Part shown: in pieces, positions 9,889 through 22,965 of the stretch | Layout of the letters: every line of letters begins with the position of its first letter | Position numbering within the stretch: the stretch's first letter is position 1 | Assembly (NCBI GenBank): GCA_030737835.1 | Contig: CM060855.1 | Span: forward strand, 2,539,819-2,603,818 | DNA: 64,000 bases | Source: Acorus gramineus | Lineage: Eukaryota > Streptophyta > Magnoliopsida > Acorales > Acoraceae | Reading direction: 5' to 3' | Program-made: the position numbers and the translations under genes | The notes under the pieces: generated by a model | What the model saw: the letters and a program-made list of their open reading frames with translations, nothing else | Databases searched by the model: none | What the model was told of the DNA's origin: nothing

Positions 9889-12800
9889 TCACTTGAGATC
9901 AGATAGCACCGACGCTGCAATTCTCTTAAGCGACTCCGCTGCTTTCTGTATATCAGACTCTGAATGACCGGCAGAAACGAATAGGCGAATACCTGCTGGA
10001 AGGTCGCATTTGTCCAGAGTGGACTTCTTGGAAGTACCTATAAGCAGAGAGTCTTCCTTCAGTGCCTGCAGAAGAACAATCATAAGAGATACTTATATGT
10101 GAATAAAAACAAAGATCCCTAGTAAAATAGGGTTCCCACTGGTATATATCATCATATGATCACATATAAAAAATTCAATTTTGAAAAGTAGTGGAAATTT
10201 TTCATACACGCTGAGCAATATCATCGAGAAGCTGCATATCACCCTTGAAAGAACCAGTTGATTTCTTTAGTTTGAGGTAAACAATTGGTGACAGGGTGTT
10301 GCTTGAGATTGATAGTCCAACAATGTCCGACAAACCTGCAAGTATCCAGGTGAATTCCATGCACAAGAACTTAATCGCTGATTGATCAACAGTCAAATCG
10401 TTATATTTCCAATAATTGTCAGACAAGCACATACAAATTTTTTTTTGTGGTATTCTACAATGATCAAGAAATGTGTAATAACATAACATAAGAATGACGA
10501 AGATTATATTTATTATGTTAAAATCTATATTAGTAATAAGAAGGCATAAATATAAGGCATAGACTGACATATTACTAATGCAAACAACAATAGCAGATTC
10601 CCAGTGTTTTCATTTACTTTGCTTTTTATATTTCATCGGAAGCCTTATTCATATTAGAAAAAAAAATGAGTTACTAACTAGTGAGGGGTTCAAAATGACA
10701 ATTATTTTTATTAATCTACATGAAATAAATACAAAAAAGGGAATCAAGAATCTTCTGAAAGCACCTATAAAGGAATTATGATAACCCATAAAATGCCTTA
10801 GTTCTTGTAGATTGCAATATGATAAACATAAAAGTGGAAGAACATACCATTCCATAATAGCGCAATGTTACTCCTCAGCTTTGTGATAACATCAGGATTT
10901 CCCTCCAGGTGATCCAAAGCAGTAATAGCAGCACTTGCAAGATAGGGAGGCAGAGATGCTGAGAAGACATACCCAGCGCTGCTAAGACGCTGCAAGGAGA
11001 AAAACATCATGTCAATACACAGTAATAGTACATTAATTTCACAATCTATAATATTTTCCAGAATTCTATCATTACCTGGTGGTCAACAACTCTGACACTA
11101 CCAGTACAGAACCCCCCATCTGTTGCTAATGCATGTCCCATGCCGGCAGTTATGATATCGATCTTCTTAATCTGCAACAGAAAAAAGAAAATCAGCAATA
11201 TGAAAGAACAATAGCAAACCATAGTTTTCTAGATTGAAACACAATTCTAAACATACCGGAACCCCATAATGTTCAGAAAGGCCTCGACCAGAAGCTCCAA
11301 GAACACCAAAGGAATTGCTCTCTTCCAACATGACTCTGAAGCGATACTTCTCCTTTAATTTGACAATCACATCCAGTGGAGCAATCTGACCAGAATTCTG
11401 TAATTCATACAGTAAAGAATTTATTATATTTTTATAAATAGATTTCTAGGAGACAAAAGCCAAAAGAGTCTTGTCAATATGAAATAAGCCTATAATCCAG
11501 AGTAGTCCAGTATGTAACAAGAGGCTGAGAGGACTAAGGAGAGAAAAAGAATCAACTCTAGCCTCTATTTTTCACAAAGTGTCTCTTAAGGATTTAAATC
11601 TAGGATTTAACTTGCCAGAGCAATTTAACATTAATCCAAGCAATGTCCCGTTAGTCTCCCAATATGAGATGACATAAATTATTCATTTGAATTTGCTAAA
11701 ATTCAAAATTTCATTCACCCTTGTACAACAAAAGTAAAAAAGAATATGTGGTTTCATCATAGCAGCACAATGAACAATTGAATAAAGTGATGGGATAATG
11801 TTACATACAACCCTGTTTCCAGCCCCAATTCCAATCTACACATGTTTTAATTTTTTTAAAAATAGTATACCTCATGTAATGAGGTACATACTTTTATAAA
11901 AAATGAAGCATATGCTGCAATGAATTGCATGGATACATTTATAGAAAATGTTAAAAATTTATATCAGGGCATATACCTCGTTAATGTGAGTATATGCTTC
12001 GTTAATTTTCTATCTACGCATATAGGGCTGGAATTGGGGCTGAAAAAAGAACTGGGTGTAACAGCACTCAAAGTGATGATGCTGTATTTTGTTCTCATGA
12101 AAATGAACAGGTATTAGCACCCTACATCTGATATCATATGAAGAGAGTCAGAGATGCATAACACAGGACCAAGTTGCACAGTTTACAATGGAATTTGATA
12201 ACCCAATATCCCCAATTGATTGTTGTAATAGGTTAGGGAAAGAAATATATTACACCATTGCCTCATTGAATTCAGATTATAATTCTCAATATCACAACCT
12301 ACTTGCCAGATAATTTGTGGTTGGTGTGTGTTTTATAAGGAGGGAGAGAGGGGAGGGAGGAAGATCTTGTGCTTATTAAGAGTTATCATGTCCCAATTCA
12401 TAGAAAATACTAACAAAGATCTACAAATTATTGATAACAAGAAGGTATAATGTTCAAAATGAGTCAATTATTTAGCCCCGTCAAAGGGAATTGAAAGCAC
12501 AAAAGGTTTCTTTTTCTAAAGTATTGGAAGTATTTTCTCGATATATAATAGATTGTTATTAATGACTATGTGCTCTTTAAGATAATCAACAGAGGAGTTG
12601 CCTACATGAAAATGATAATACTGAAAGCAAGCTATAAAAAAAAAGCAGCAGAAATACAATAGGTTGCATGCAAATTTCTTCTTTACCAATGAAGTCTAGG
12701 AACCTGTTCACTACATTCCTAAATTTAATATTTCCAGTGAACAATCCAACAATGAATTGAGCCTTTGAAATGTTGTATATAATTTAGCATTCAAACAAAT

Positions 12801-14984
12801 TTGGAGCAAAATATTGTCGGCTATATCATTTCTCATTTTGTGGGTTAGGTAAGTTTCTGTGTTTATCAAAATGATGACGTGGGGATATTGATTTAAATTA
12901 GTCGGCATGAACCTGATGATTTATACCCAGTTCAGATGGTTGAACTTTAGTTGAAACAGTATAGCTAAAGGGATTTGACTATATACATGTCTTTTTTTTT
13001 AATGATTACCTGGTAAAGAGCTTCAATGACAATGTAACGCCTAATCTTTTCCGCTCGGCCATTTTCTCGAATATATTTATCCAAAGTGCTTTCTAATGAA
13101 TCCATATCATTGTGCTTGAAATAGACAACATTACTTCTTGACAACTGAATGCCAGTTTGCACACCCCAATGAACCCCCTCATCACTGTGAGAAACAAAAA
13201 CAAAGAATAATTAATACATGTAGGATTGAAAACTATAATTATAATTATTTCACATAAATTAATCAGGGGATATGACTATTAAAAAGAATTAAACTTCAGA
13301 AAAATGGTGTGTAACAAAAGATCTAGTTCCAAAGATGAAGTGCATGGGGACAATGCATTAACTCTAATGTATTCTTGCATGGAAAGGCTTCACTCTACTC
13401 CATGCATAGAGAAACTTACTGTCTATTGATTTACAGGATCATGACCAATGACAATTGATCAAAATAGAGGCTTCACATTGATAGTTTTTTTCTAACCAAA
13501 GAAGCATAAAACAATTTTTTGAAAATATATGAAAAACATTCGATTATGAAATGAAAAAAAAAAGACAAATTAATAGGTAGAATACATGATAAGAGAACTA
13601 GAAATGTCATACATCTTCCTATGTGTCGAGCTAGCAAATTGCAGAAGCTTGATATTATATATAAAAAGTAGTTATTGTCAGTCTAATAGGCATCACATGA
13701 CCTGAGAAGAAAACATCTCATGACAAAGTATTAAATTCTAGACAAAATTCCATCAAAATAAGTAAATCGAAATGTATACTCACGCAACAATGATGTCTCC
13801 TTTCTTGCAAAATGCTGGGATTGCACTGAAAATTGTTGAGATCCCATATGAATAGAGAATTGAATCAGGAGTGCCCAAAAACTTTGCTATTTTGGCTTCA
13901 CAATCAAGGTGGACATCTAGATGCTATGTAGTCCATTAGTACAATAAGCATGTTTTAATGTTATCATAGTTGTGAAAACAATGAAACTTTACAAATTTGA
14001 TAAAAAGAGCAAGTCCTACCTACTGTTCCATAGAAACCACGAGGACCACATGAGCCCACACCAAATTTCTCCAATGCACCGATACATGAATCCTGAAGGC
14101 AAGCCATATAGCACCATGAGATCTATGTGGTCCCCAAAGTAAAACATTAAAGTTTTGCATAGGAGTGGGCTCACAATTATTTTCTCATGCCCTATTAATC
14201 CGAGATAATTTGCCGAAACAAAGTTCACAACTTCCTTGCCATCAATGACTGTATGGGGACCTGCAGCACTGAAAATGCGAATTTTGTAAGAAAAACTGGC
14301 ATAATATGTTCTACTCTAAAATATATATGCCCCTCTAGCAACTGTGGAAAGGATAGGGATTCCAAGAGTGCAGATGCTCTCATGCTTTGTGAACATCAAC
14401 TCTAAGTAAAAGAAATGAAAACGTTCTATTACCTTTCCAATATGGGGGATTGTATTTGCTCTTCCATCTCTTTTGTAATTGGTGGGTGAAGTGATTTTGG
14501 AACCCATTCATCACAAAGGTCATCTATTTCCTGCAGATAAGCCACTCAATAATCAACACACTTCTTTTTTTTACAGACGAATCATCTTTCCAAAAGAGAG
14601 CATATAAACGAAATATCATCAAATATTAGGCATCAATGTATATTAAATATGGGATTTCGGACCTTCTCAGTTAGAGGCTTTTTTGGAGGATTGTAGCTAT
14701 TCCGGGAAAGTAGGAAAAGGATGACTACCACAAGAAGAACTTCAATGACAAAATGCCCTTCAACAAGAAAACACATAAATATCAGCGCGCACACACAAAA
14801 AAAAAAAAAAAGGAAGAAAAAAACACCTAATAAATTAACAAAAAAGGTGTACAATATATGTAAACAACTAGAACGCACCATCAATATGCACTCCAAAAAC
14901 TACAGCTCGAGCAAAAGGAACATTAAGTTCTCCTGAGACCCAATCCCAAGCCCCACTGGTCATATTCATGATTGCAGATGCCAT
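9889..14984 (-). CDS. LCB1: Serine palmitoyltransferase subunit 1 (long-chain base biosynthesis protein 1)
   Basis: Twelve exons join in frame to 485 residues (Arabidopsis LCB1 has 482): 14879..14984, 14663..14757, 14433..14530, 14175..14268, 14020..14092, 13784..13916, 13010..13184, 11257..11397, 11076..11171, 10848..10989, 10208..10335, 9889..10065. All introns have GT/AG ends. The enzyme condenses serine with palmitoyl-CoA in the ER, the first step of sphingolipid synthesis, as a heterodimer with LCB2. Residues 38-53 form a membrane segment. [12 protein letters not shown] contains Cys146, equivalent to human SPTLC1 Cys133. At [10 protein letters not shown] the PLP-binding Lys of LCB2 is absent, as expected for LCB1. 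The ATG at 14984 aligns with the family N-terminus. It is preceded by an AG, so a 5'-UTR intron is possible. The largest intron, 11398-13009, holds a MITE. Confidence 0.96.
11800..12067. mobile_element. MITE in the largest LCB1 intron
   Basis: The left end (gttacatacaaccctgtttc, then agccccaattcca) is an imperfect inverted match of the right end (tggaattggggctg, then actgggtgtaac at about 12051-12062). There is no coding capacity. The termini resemble the 9738-9840 element (GTTAYACYCAGTT). Confidence 0.6.
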
Positions 14985-16398
14985 CTGCCTTTGGCTACTT
15001 ATATATGAAATTGGTTGTCTCCTTAAATGAATTTCTGTTTTGACAATGTCGTGAAAGACAACTGTCAGGGCTGATCAAAGTAATTCTTAATCAAATGTCG
15101 ATAAATCACATAAGATAACTAAATTCACCCTTGGGTTGTCAAGTGAACACAACACTGACAAACACTTGGCACCAGATCGTAACTCCTGCATATGGGTATA
15201 ATTATTATGCCCGTCAATTTTGCAAATAATGAACAAAACATAAAATGAAAACTCATATATCTAACAAGAATGCATGAAAAGTAGAGAGCTACATTTTTTT
15301 TGATAGGTAAGTGGTGGGACTTAAAACCAAGACCTCATGGCTACAAATTATGTTTTAACCTATAAAGCACGGACACGGACACGGCGATGCGACAATTTTT
15401 GAAAAAAATAGGACACGGATAATGCTAGGACACACAACTTATATAAATTTCAATCTCAATCTGTATCTAGAGTCTAGGTTTCGTATTTTAACTTTATGCA
15501 TATTGATATATACCTTCGACGTTTATATGTAGAAGGTTTTTGTGACTTTTTTTTTTTTTTTAGGATGAGGTAGGCATATGCCTTTGGGTTCATTGATCAA
15601 GCAACTGTCCCAACAGGTTACAAAGCAAAACCATCAACGAAGACCAGAAAAAAACAGAGCATCAGAACAAAAAAACATCAGAACTCTATCTTGCATCGTA
15701 AATTCGTCACAAGACTCAAACTACTCCGCGATTATAAATTTTCCCCTTACGAGTGCCACGCTTGACACTCCGGCGCAAAACTTTCCCCAGTCCTATATTA
15801 AATGGACGATCCACTCCCAGATGTCATTGTTTAGTGAATGTCATCTGTGATGTTTATATAACGTTGATTGATATAAGATTGTCGTTTATTTGAATTCTAG
15901 ATGTTTATGTTTTAGTTGTTTATATGCAGATCTAGATTGATGCAAGGCTGATGTTTTTTTAGATGTTCAAGTTCAAAATGTATATTTCTAAAGAATGTTA
16001 TTGACATAATGTTGAAATTATATGAGATATATTTGAAAATATAAATTCACAAAGGTAAGCACTTTTTATTGCATTTCAGTAGAATATCATGCCAAATTAT
16101 GCTCGTTTATGATTTAGAAAAATTCATGATATTAATTTCATTTACACTTTTGCTGTTTCAACCATGGTAGGAAGATAAGCATGACTAATTGTATTGATAC
16201 TTTACTACCATGCAGTGTTCCTTTAATTCTATTAGACAATCAAATATAACTTTTAGAAAGCTTTTATCAATTTGTTAACAAGAAGCTGGTGAAATGTTCC
16301 ATCTATAAAATAATAACAATATGTAATATATGTAATATTATTAGACCTAATAAGCTGGAAGAACTTTTGTACAATTGTACACATGATGTAAATAAAGC
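14985..16398. other. Upstream flank of LCB1 and gene-free sequence
   Basis: This should hold the LCB1 5' UTR and promoter, but I see no unambiguous TATA box. Near 15297-15350 the minus strand reads ggttttaagtcccac, resembling a tRNA B box, followed by a short A-run: a possible SINE relic. Around 15365-15420 there is a ggacacggacacgg repeat typical of plant transposon ends. No gene is supported. Confidence 0.4.
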
Positions 16399-18480
16399 AT
16401 TTACAGCACTGGAGACGGGTTTGGGGAGCTTTTGGGTTTGCAGAAATCCAAAATTCTCAACCCCGTTTCCAAACACAACAACGGCCCTCATTTTATTCAA
16501 AAACTGGATGTAGCTTTTAGTTATATGAGACCAAAAAAATGGGTTTTGGGAAAGCCAATAAAAGTATGCTTCCTCAGAACTCAGTTTGAAAAGCTAAAAT
16601 GGTGACATTGAAATGTCACATTTATCCCTCATTCAAAATATTTCCATCGCATAAATGTTGTTCACTCCCTTATACTCTCTCCTAGGTTCCCAAAAATAAA
16701 TAAAAACCATCTCTGCCCCTCCTCTCTGCTCACCCATCGTTTTGAAATAAAATTCTCCTCCATTTCTGGAACAAATAGTCTCTGTCCAATGCTCCTCTCC
16801 TCTTGAGCAAGGTTGGTTCTTCTACAACCACTCTTCCCTCTCCATGTCCCTTTGAAAGTAAAGACCTTCATGTGGTTGGTCTATCATCAGCGCATTCTTA
16901 CCAAGGAGTATTTGTCTAAATGGTCCCCGAATATCAACTCTTCCTGTGGCCTCTGTGGGGCGGCGGAGAAAACGGTGGAGCATCTATTCATCTAGTGTCC
17001 TATGGTGAAGGAGGTGTGTGGGTGGATGTGTTTGGTGTCTGGTGTGGATGGGTCTTTTGCTTCGTTGAAGGAGCTCTAGAGGGCAGGGAAGAGATTGCGA
17101 GTCGCATGGGACAGAAGTGTGGCTGCAAAAGTCTCACAATCATATATCCCGGAAATTCTATGGTCTATTTGGCTGACTAGAAATCTCGTGGTGTTTCGTG
17201 GCTGCTCTCCTTATGTGGAGAATATCTGCGAGGGGGCGGCGAGATTTATTATGTTATTGTGTGGGGGCAGGTGGGGTGGTGTTGAGGGGAGGGCGTTTTT
17301 GTGTACTGGGGTAGTTCCTCTGTGATCTTTGGGGGTTCCTCAAGGGGCACCGGTTGGTAGAATTCTTTTTTCCCTGGGGGGCCTTTTTTTTGTTTTATCT
17401 ACTTCTTGCATGGTTTCTGGAATGTGCCTTTGTAGCCCCTCCTTGGGCATTCCCTCTTCTATTTAATACTAGGGCGAATGCCAACCTTTTCCTCAAAAAA
17501 AAAAAAAAAAAAAAACACTCTTCCCTCCCCGACAGTACTTGGAAATAAAATAGTCTATCTTCACATATGGACTCCAGCAATCAATTATTGAATCCAATTG
17601 CAGTTTTTCAATCCAACTTTTTATAAATGTCTATTTACTTTATTGTGGAGCATGTATTTGGAGCAGTTTGAATATGAAGATGAATCTAGCAGCTTCAATA
17701 TCAGGATAAATGGAGCAGAATTATATAAATTCGTAGTCTTTATATATGATGAGAAAGTTTGATTATATGAAGAGGTCATTTGGGCAAGGGGTATTTTTTG
17801 TGATCTGCATCTGCATATTAAAAATGCTAATTTACAAAACATTTGCAAAACATCCCACATGATTCTACACAGGTAAAAGCTAGTTATTTAAAAAAAATTG
17901 ATATTAACAAAAAGCTGCTTTATCAAAAAAGCTAATTTTCAAACCCGTTTCCAAACAGGCCCTAATAATAATAATAAAAAAAAAATAGATTTTCTTCCTA
18001 GTTTTTACCTAAAATTATTTTTGTTGTCTTTATTGTTTCTTCCCTGATTGCACATGAATATACAGGAGCACAAATATATACAGCAAAAAATGATGTTTTA
18101 CCTAACAAACAGAGGGTGGCGGAGAGGGGCCGCAGAGGGTGGTAACCGACCTGGGAGAGAGGGGGGTTGTGCAGAGAGAGATGGTGTGTTGTGTTCTTTT
18201 ATTTTGGGTAAAATGCATTTGGAAGCCTGGGGTTAGTTTGGGAATGAGTTGTTTAGAGGATAAATTATCTTTATTTACGGGATAAAAAGTCTACCACTTT
18301 CGTTGGAATTTACAATTGTCAAAAAAAAAAATAAATAAAAATTAGGGATAGAAATAAAATATTTTAATTTTTATTTTAAAATCGAGGCAACTGTTCACGA
18401 TTTATCCAAATTAATTTTTATATCAAACCGTGATAAGTCACTATTTTTCTATAATTACTCTTTATCCCACCACTTATCCC
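16399..18480. other. Nested transposon debris
   Basis: Copies of a terminal motif, cccgtttccaaacagg or its complement, occur at about 16410, 16461, 17944 and (outside) 19580 and 19638. They mark ends of a small DNA-transposon family. The LINE at 16829-17527 is inserted among them. No host gene is seen. Confidence 0.4.
16841..17515 (+). mobile_element. 5'-truncated LINE (non-LTR retrotransposon)
   Basis: The sequence encodes the C-terminal zf-RVT-type zinc region of a plant LINE ORF2: VPLKVKTFMWLVYHQRILTK, then CGLCGAAEKTVEHLF, followed by stops and frameshifts. It ends in a run of about 21 A (17495-17515). The 12-bp target-site duplication cactcttccctc flanks it exactly (16829-16840 and 17516-17527). 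Only about 675 bp was copied, typical of aborted reverse transcription. It is dead. Confidence 0.9.
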
Positions 18481-18499
18481 CTTGTCAAACTAACCCCTA

Positions 18500-18919
18500 A
18501 AGTTTTTGAAAAAAAACTGCAAAAACACCCCCTTGAAGTTCAACATTATATACTTACACCCATGCCGTTAGATTTTCGTTAAGATTCGACAAAAAATACG
18601 ATTTTCACATTTTAATTAACTGTTGTGTGAGTTAATGCTCACAAAAAAATGCATCCCGTTGTATTTGAAGAGTAATTATTTTATTAATTATCTGACAATG
18701 TCTACCTTCCTCAAAAAAAATATTTTATTAATTAATATTCACAAAACATATTCAAAGTTAATTCATTGACTCTTTTTTAGGATATTTAGAAAATTAATTA
18801 AAAGGTAATTTAGTAATTTCAAAGTATTTTTTTCCATCTTTACTGAAAATCTAACGACATAGGGGTGTAAATACATATTTTTGAACTTTATGAAGTGTTT
18901 CTGTAGGTTTCAAAAACTT
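18500..18919. mobile_element. MITE with about 60-bp terminal inverted repeats
   Basis: Left end aagtttttgaa, then gaagttcaa and cttacacccatg, pairs with right end ataggggtgtaaatacat, then ttgaacttt and caaaaactt. There is no coding capacity. It contains a putative CGTTAGATTTTCGTTAA / AAAATCTAACG pair. Confidence 0.65.
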
Positions 18920-18974
18920 CATGTTGTCCTAATGCATTATGCCGTTCTTTTTTTCAAATAAGGAGAGAGCAAAT

Positions 18975-18995
18975 GAGAGAGAGAGAGAGAGAGAG
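18975..18995. repeat. (GA)n microsatellite
   Basis: About ten uninterrupted GA units. Confidence 0.9.
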
Positions 18996-19162
18996 TGTGT
19001 TTTTAGGGAAAATTGATATAACTATGTGAAAATATATAAAAATCGGAAAAGGTCCTTATAAAAATGGTAAATCCATTTAGGTCTATATCTTTTGTCATGG
19101 TTAATGATTTTAGTCCCTAAATCAATATTTCGTTAATGCAAGGAGCATATTATATGAATATT

Positions 19163-19435
19163 CCATTTGGTGTAGAGATCGGGTTAGGTCCAACGAGCGT
19201 TGGACAATTTGATTGTCCAACGTAATTGTGATCGTCCGATCTGATCACTTTAAGATACGCAATTTAATTGAATCCTAAAACAAGAAAGTTTAGAATTTAA
19301 TTGATCCTAATTTTAATTTTGAATTCTTATAGAATATCTCAGTAATATTGCCTCTATAAGATTGGACAGTCATAATCATATTGGACAATCAAATTGTCCA
19401 ACGCTCGTTGGACCTACCCTGATCCATTTGGTGTA
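19163..19435. mobile_element. Palindromic MITE flanked by a 12-bp direct repeat
   Basis: Element 19175-19423, 249 bp. The ends (gggttaggtccaacgagcgt and its near complement acgctcgttggacctaccc) form a long inverted repeat including ttggacaatttgattgtcca. The flanks 19163-19174 and 19424-19435 are identical (ccatttggtgta). The duplication is longer than hAT (8) and near the range of MULEs (9-11). Confidence 0.85.
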
Positions 19436-19574
19436 AGCATTGTTTCATCAAGTTTTAACTCTCTTGCCTAATATCTTGATTCTATATAAATACTTTCTTT
19501 TTATAAATGAATCAATACTCATAATAATCAATTGCCCACCACTTGCTTTGTTGTTTGCCCATGACTCAATAACT

Positions 19575-19812
19575 CTAAAGGGCCCTTTTGGAAACAGGTT
19601 TAGACAATTTTTTTATTTGTAGGAAGTTATTTTTTTCAAACCCGTTTTCAAACAAAAAAAACTAGAGGCAAAAGCTGCAGACAGATTTTTGTGAAAAAAG
19701 TGTTCAAAACCTGAGTTTTCTAGAGGATAAGCAGTTTCCTACAAAATCAATTTTAAACCCAATTTTTGTTAAAAATCAGTTTTATAATCATGCAACCAAA
19801 CATAGCCTAATA
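19575..19812. mobile_element. Possible small DNA element (GGGCCC..TTTGGAAACAGG ends)
   Basis: Starts ggcccttttggaaacaggtt and ends aaccaaacatagcc; weak inverted similarity. An internal aaacccgttttcaaac suggests a second related end. No clear duplication at the borders. Confidence 0.3.
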
Positions 19813-19984
19813 CTCCAATATGCCCTGATTGTGAGAATCTATCAACTCTTTGACCTAAAAGCCAAGTGCATTATTTAAGATTGGTTAGGGTGAGCCGTCA
19901 CCTATTCCCGGCGACTTCTCAAGAGAAGCTCGGTATTTCATCCATCAATGCATACAAGTTAACTAAGCACTTCGGCCCTCTAGG

Positions 19985-20260
19985 GGTACAACTTAGACAG
20001 GTTGACCCTGACCCAACCCGACTCGTGGATGAGTTTGGGTTGTGATTTTTTCTTGTCTGACTCAACCCGACTTGAACTCGAGCTAACCCGAACCCAATAC
20101 AGGTCGGGTTGGTCGGGTTCAACCCAAACCCGAAGAAATATACAAGTAAACCTGTCAACAAACCGGATACGGGTCGGATATGCCCATATTTGTATCCGAA
20201 CTAGATATCCAAAAAAAATATTTTGCATCCGATATCCGACGGATATTTAAAATAAGTATC
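19985..20260. mobile_element. GGGT(T/C)-rich hAT-like MITE remnant
   Basis: Repeats of the acccgac / gtcgggtt type are characteristic of the non-autonomous hAT-like elements seen intact at 25156, 30584 and 47118. The ends are not resolved here. Confidence 0.3.
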
Positions 20261-20869
20261 CATTTCTGATCCGAAAATCCATATTCAGATTCGTATAATT
20301 ATCTGAAATATCCAAAAAATAAAAATAATATATCTAAAATATGTAAATTTTTTTTAATAATTACCTAATATACAGTGTGATATGAATACATACATGCATT
20401 TGGAGATGCTTGTATGTATTAGTGGATGACCACACTTTAATTAGGCACCTCTTGGAGAAATGTGCCTTATTAATATTATAATTCATATATTTGTGGGTGC
20501 ATGTATATTGGTGTGTATTTTGGGTTTTCCATCAATGGTTGTAGCACTATATGAAAGGAGTGCTTGTGTGTAACAAAAAGTATGAATGAGAACAGAAAGA
20601 AAATAGAAGAGGAGTTCCTGAAGAACTATATTTCTCTACAACTCTCTCTCTCTCACTTGTGTTTCCATTATTTTATAACATACATCATCATGTAGACGGA
20701 TTAGATCAAATTTTCTTTCCATTGCCATACATATTTTTTTAATGGAGGATGTTAGATTTTGGCATACAGACTTCATTGATTTCTGGGTATATGGTATGTG
20801 CATATGAGATAATAAGTTATATATAGCTTAATGAGAAATTCACACATGAATGACAAAAATATCTTCTCT
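20261..20869. other. AT-rich stretch left of the copia arms
   Basis: No gene. From about 20746 (tgttagattttggcat) it may be the outer part of the copia LTR, but the opposite arm does not confirm that boundary. Confidence 0.35.
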
Positions 20870-22965
20870 GCATACGGTTTAGTGGAGGCCGAATAAAAAA
20901 ATGGGCATGCAAAAGCTTAGAAGCCGTATATGTTTTGAATGGAAGGAATGTTATATTCATTTGATAAATGTAGTTATTATCCATAACTCATTCTCATTGT
21001 TATTAAATGCAATATGGATGCATATTCTTTTTAAAATTGCACCATTATCCTTCAACTTGTCGAAGATAGTTGTGATATGATAAGATCTATTTAAGATATG
21101 GTTATGAAAATTAAATTTTAAAACTTTGTTATTTCATAGCATTAAGATGATCTCAGGATAATGACAGTTTTGTAAACGTTCATGATAATGACACTTTTGT
21201 AAAAAGAACCCTTATATTATGTAAATAAGATAGAATTATGGAGAATGACACTTTGGCAACAAAAAAAGCCTAATATTATAAAAAAATTAAATTTTAACCA
21301 CTGCATTTTGTGAAAATTATTACACATTTTGTTAAGGGATTTAAAATAAATAGTGTGTCACATACCATTGATGTTCAGATTTTGGGATGATTATCTAAAC
21401 TCTATAAAATATCATGTTAATAATTATTTTGTATAGTTTAATTGTTTTGGTATTTTGAAATGCATATTATATAGTTTGACATTTTGATTAACATGCTTAA
21501 GGTAAAAGTTGTCCTTACTTTAGAATGATATAGTTTATGCATTAATATTTTTGAGCACATCAAAGCGGCCTTAGACGATAAAATAGTGAATTAATCATAT
21601 AAAGTTAGTAATAACTGTTATTGCATCTTATAAACTGACACAAAGGTCAATCCCAAAAAATGGCCAATGTGATTTAGGTATAAGATAGAGTAGAATAGTA
21701 GCAGACCTACATTCTATGTCTCAAAGAGTTTATGACTTGCCCAAAGGTGTCAAAATTCTTTGGTACTGAGAGGTAAGATATGCCACTGGTTCTACAGATA
21801 TAATCACTTCCTTAAAAGAGTGTAGGTTTAATTGTGCTTGTAAACTCAAACCCAAAGAAGGGCTTTACAATGTTGTCACTAACCACTCAACCAAACAAGT
21901 ATATTTAAAGATATCATATACATATCTGGAATTTATTGCATAATTTGGGGTTATTATATGCATTGAATGAATGTTATAATGTGTTGTGATTTAAGATATT
22001 ATGTTGATTATTAATTAATATATGATGTTAGTCCTTCTTGTCTTTTTCAGTAATTTCTCATGTTTTTGTTTCAAGTAATAATAGCAACATTCCTTTACTC
22101 AATGAATCAAACTTGACTAAATGGAAGGAACAAATCATGAAAACATTAGGGGGATGGACAAAGATCATGCGTTGAGGGAAAGACAAACCTAATCCCCTCA
22201 TTGCAGAGAGCACGCAAGAATAAAAGGTATATTATGAGAAATGAGAACGCTCTAATCAGCAAAGTATTTTGCTGATGAAACTGTATGAGGGAAAGGACAT
22301 TCGGGGATCCATCTATAAATGTGACACAACCCGTTCTTATCTAGAAAATGTGGATAAACAATTTGTTAACTCCAATAAAACATTGGCCATCATCATAATG
22401 AACAAATTGTTTTCCATGAAGTATAATTGATAAAGAGCTATTTGTGGACACACAATACAAATGCTAGATCTAGCTGCTCAATTAAGCACACAAAAAGTAA
22501 CCATTTATGTTTCCTTCTTGATACAGTTTGTTCTCAGTTCTTTACCTCCTCAATATGGTCCATTCAAAATTTTCTATAACATATAAGGAAAATTGATAAA
22601 TAAATGAACTTCTGACTATGTGTGTGCAAGAGGAAGAGAGACTAAGGCAAGAGAATATAGAGAATGTTAATCTACCTTCTCATTTTAAGAATAAGCATAT
22701 TGAAAAAGGAAATAGTGCCTCTTTCAAGAAGAAATCAAAGAAAGGTTCAACTAATAAGTTTCCAAGTTAGAAACTCTAGTTCCATTAAGAATTAAACCAG
22801 AAAATCAGTGATAAAAGTGCTTCTTTTGCAAGAAGAGAGGGCACATGAAGAAAAATTGTCAGAAAGCTCCAACAATGAGAAATGGCTTGTCAAGAAAGAT
22901 AATAATTTGACTTTTGTTTGTGAACCATTGAATAAGATTTGTGTTCCAAATTACTCAAGGTGGAT
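20870..22965 (+). mobile_element. Ty1/copia half-element, plus-strand arm (LTR and gag)
   Basis: The arm matches the reverse complement of about 24050-26475 over the LTR-like part (for example aagcggcc near 21564 against ggccgctt near 25804) and gag (aaggaacaaatcatga near 22125). A CCHC zinc knuckle is at 22818-22859. Stops and frameshifts run throughout, so it is dead. Confidence 0.8.
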
